A stretch of DNA of 64,000 bases from Magnetovibrio sp. (GTDB lineage Bacteria; Pseudomonadota; Alphaproteobacteria; Rhodospirillales; Casp-alpha2). The notes under the pieces are model-generated. The model ran no database searches and was not told the DNA's origin. It was given only the letters and a program-made list of their open reading frames with translations. The position numbers were made by a program, and so were the translations under genes. Shown one piece after another: positions 63,646-64,000 of the stretch; positions within the stretch are counted from its first letter, which is position 1; each line of letters starts with the position of its first letter. The DNA lies in the NCBI GenBank assembly GCA_002690705.1, contig NZFO01000011.1, positions 217,255 to 281,254 of the forward strand. Direction: 5' to 3'.

Positions 63646-64000
63646 TCTTTATATCCAATTCTTCTCTTAGCTTCTCTATAGTTTCTTTTAAATGGCGGTG
63701 TTCATCAACCGTTTCTAATTTTTGTTTTTGAAATTTAGCCTCATATTCAAACTTTTGGCTCTCTAGCGCGTCTCGCAACCGGGTTGAAGTCAGCTTTAAT
63801 TGCTGAATTTCATCGGCAGAGCGTTGCACAGCCTGCTGAACAGCCGCATCTTTTTCGAATCTCAGGCTCTCGAGTTCATCGCGTAGGCTGGTTGCGGTAT
63901 TTTTAAGTTGTTGAATTTCATCGGCAGAGCGTTGCACAGCCTGCTGAACAGCCGCATCTTTTTCGAATCTCAGGCTCTCGAGTTCATCGCGTAGGCTGGT
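63638..64000 (-). CDS. Coiled-coil protein with 36-residue repeats, running off the window
   Basis: C-terminal 120 residues of a protein whose frame stays open to the window edge. The sequence is almost entirely heptad-like: QRSADEIQQLK, LRDELESLRFEKDAAVQQA, then a diverged copy SADEIQQLKLTSTRLRDALE and a tail HRHLKETIEKLREELDIKNG. The unit is 36 residues, repeated at the DNA level with 108-base spacing. It lies upstream of the GAF cyclase and overlaps its start by eight bases (ATGGCTAA), so the two are translationally coupled. It may scaffold or tune the cyclase; the N-terminal part is unseen. Confidence 0.75.
   Translation of the reverse strand, partial: TSLRDELESLRFEKDAAVQQAVQRSADEIQQLKNTATSLRDELESLRFEKDAAVQQAVQRSADEIQQLKLTSTRLRDALESQKFEYEAKFQKQKLETVDEHRHLKETIEKLREELDIKNG
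63804..64000 (-). repeat. 108-base tandem repeat inside the coiled-coil gene
   Basis: Bases 63804-63892 recur without a change at 63912-64000, where the window ends, giving a period of 108 bases (36 codons). The inter-copy 19 bases differ. The array may continue beyond the edge, so the copy number is unknown. Confidence 0.9.

Overview
The window reads as chromosomal DNA of a free-living, probably marine alphaproteobacterium related to Rhodospirillales. Supporting signs are the folP-glmM-thiD order, a sigma-32 type RpoH, the HpnC/HpnD/HpnE route to squalene with a large hopanoid cluster, and genes for breaking down marine organosulfonates. The DNA looks AT-leaning by eye (not computed). No rRNA, tRNA, CRISPR array, insertion sequence or phage gene was found.

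Layout. Positions 1-8.8 kb hold core metabolism (folP, glmM, thiD), an EamA transporter, an AlaX editing protein, a D-malate/tartrate dehydrogenase and a SPOR lipoprotein. Positions 8.8-22.4 kb are mixed: a thiolase with a CoA-transferase remnant, a small lipoprotein, ubiX-leuC-leuD, a PAS histidine kinase, a beta-lactamase-fold hydrolase, an MmgE/PrpD protein, a thioesterase/enoyl-CoA hydratase pair, and an amidase followed by a broken carbamoylase-type hydrolase. Positions 22.9-34.4 kb look like an organosulfonate catabolic region: a GntR regulator, SuyA and SuyB (sulfolactate to pyruvate plus sulfite), an Ldh2-type dehydrogenase, a GMC oxidoreductase, an IclR regulator, an HpsN-like dihydroxypropanesulfonate dehydrogenase, an SDR and a zinc alcohol dehydrogenase. 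A tartrate dehydratase gene with three lesions lies inside it.

Positions 34.5-55.3 kb are the hopanoid region: an MlaC/HpnM protein, hpnC, hpnB, hpnD, hpnE, shc and hpnG, with hpnH and ispH on the other strand, then hpnA, and after an interruption hpnN, two more MlaC paralogues and MlaA. The interruption, between hpnA and hpnN, is a phosphonate biosynthesis block: a free nucleotidyltransferase, an antisense Fe(II)/2-oxoglutarate oxygenase, a PEP mutase fused to a nucleotidyltransferase, and phosphonopyruvate decarboxylase. This is the most striking feature of the window and raises the possibility of a phosphonate-modified envelope lipid or glycan made and trafficked with hopanoids. Positions 55.7-64 kb hold rpoH, a SAM hydroxide adenosyltransferase, an MBL-fold hydrolase, two class III nucleotide cyclases facing each other, and a coiled-coil protein with 36-residue repeats that runs off the window.

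Three genes are visibly broken: the CoA transferase, the carbamoylase-type hydrolase and the tartrate dehydratase-like enzyme. This suggests continuing gene loss in accessory catabolism, although single-base lesions should first be checked against reads.
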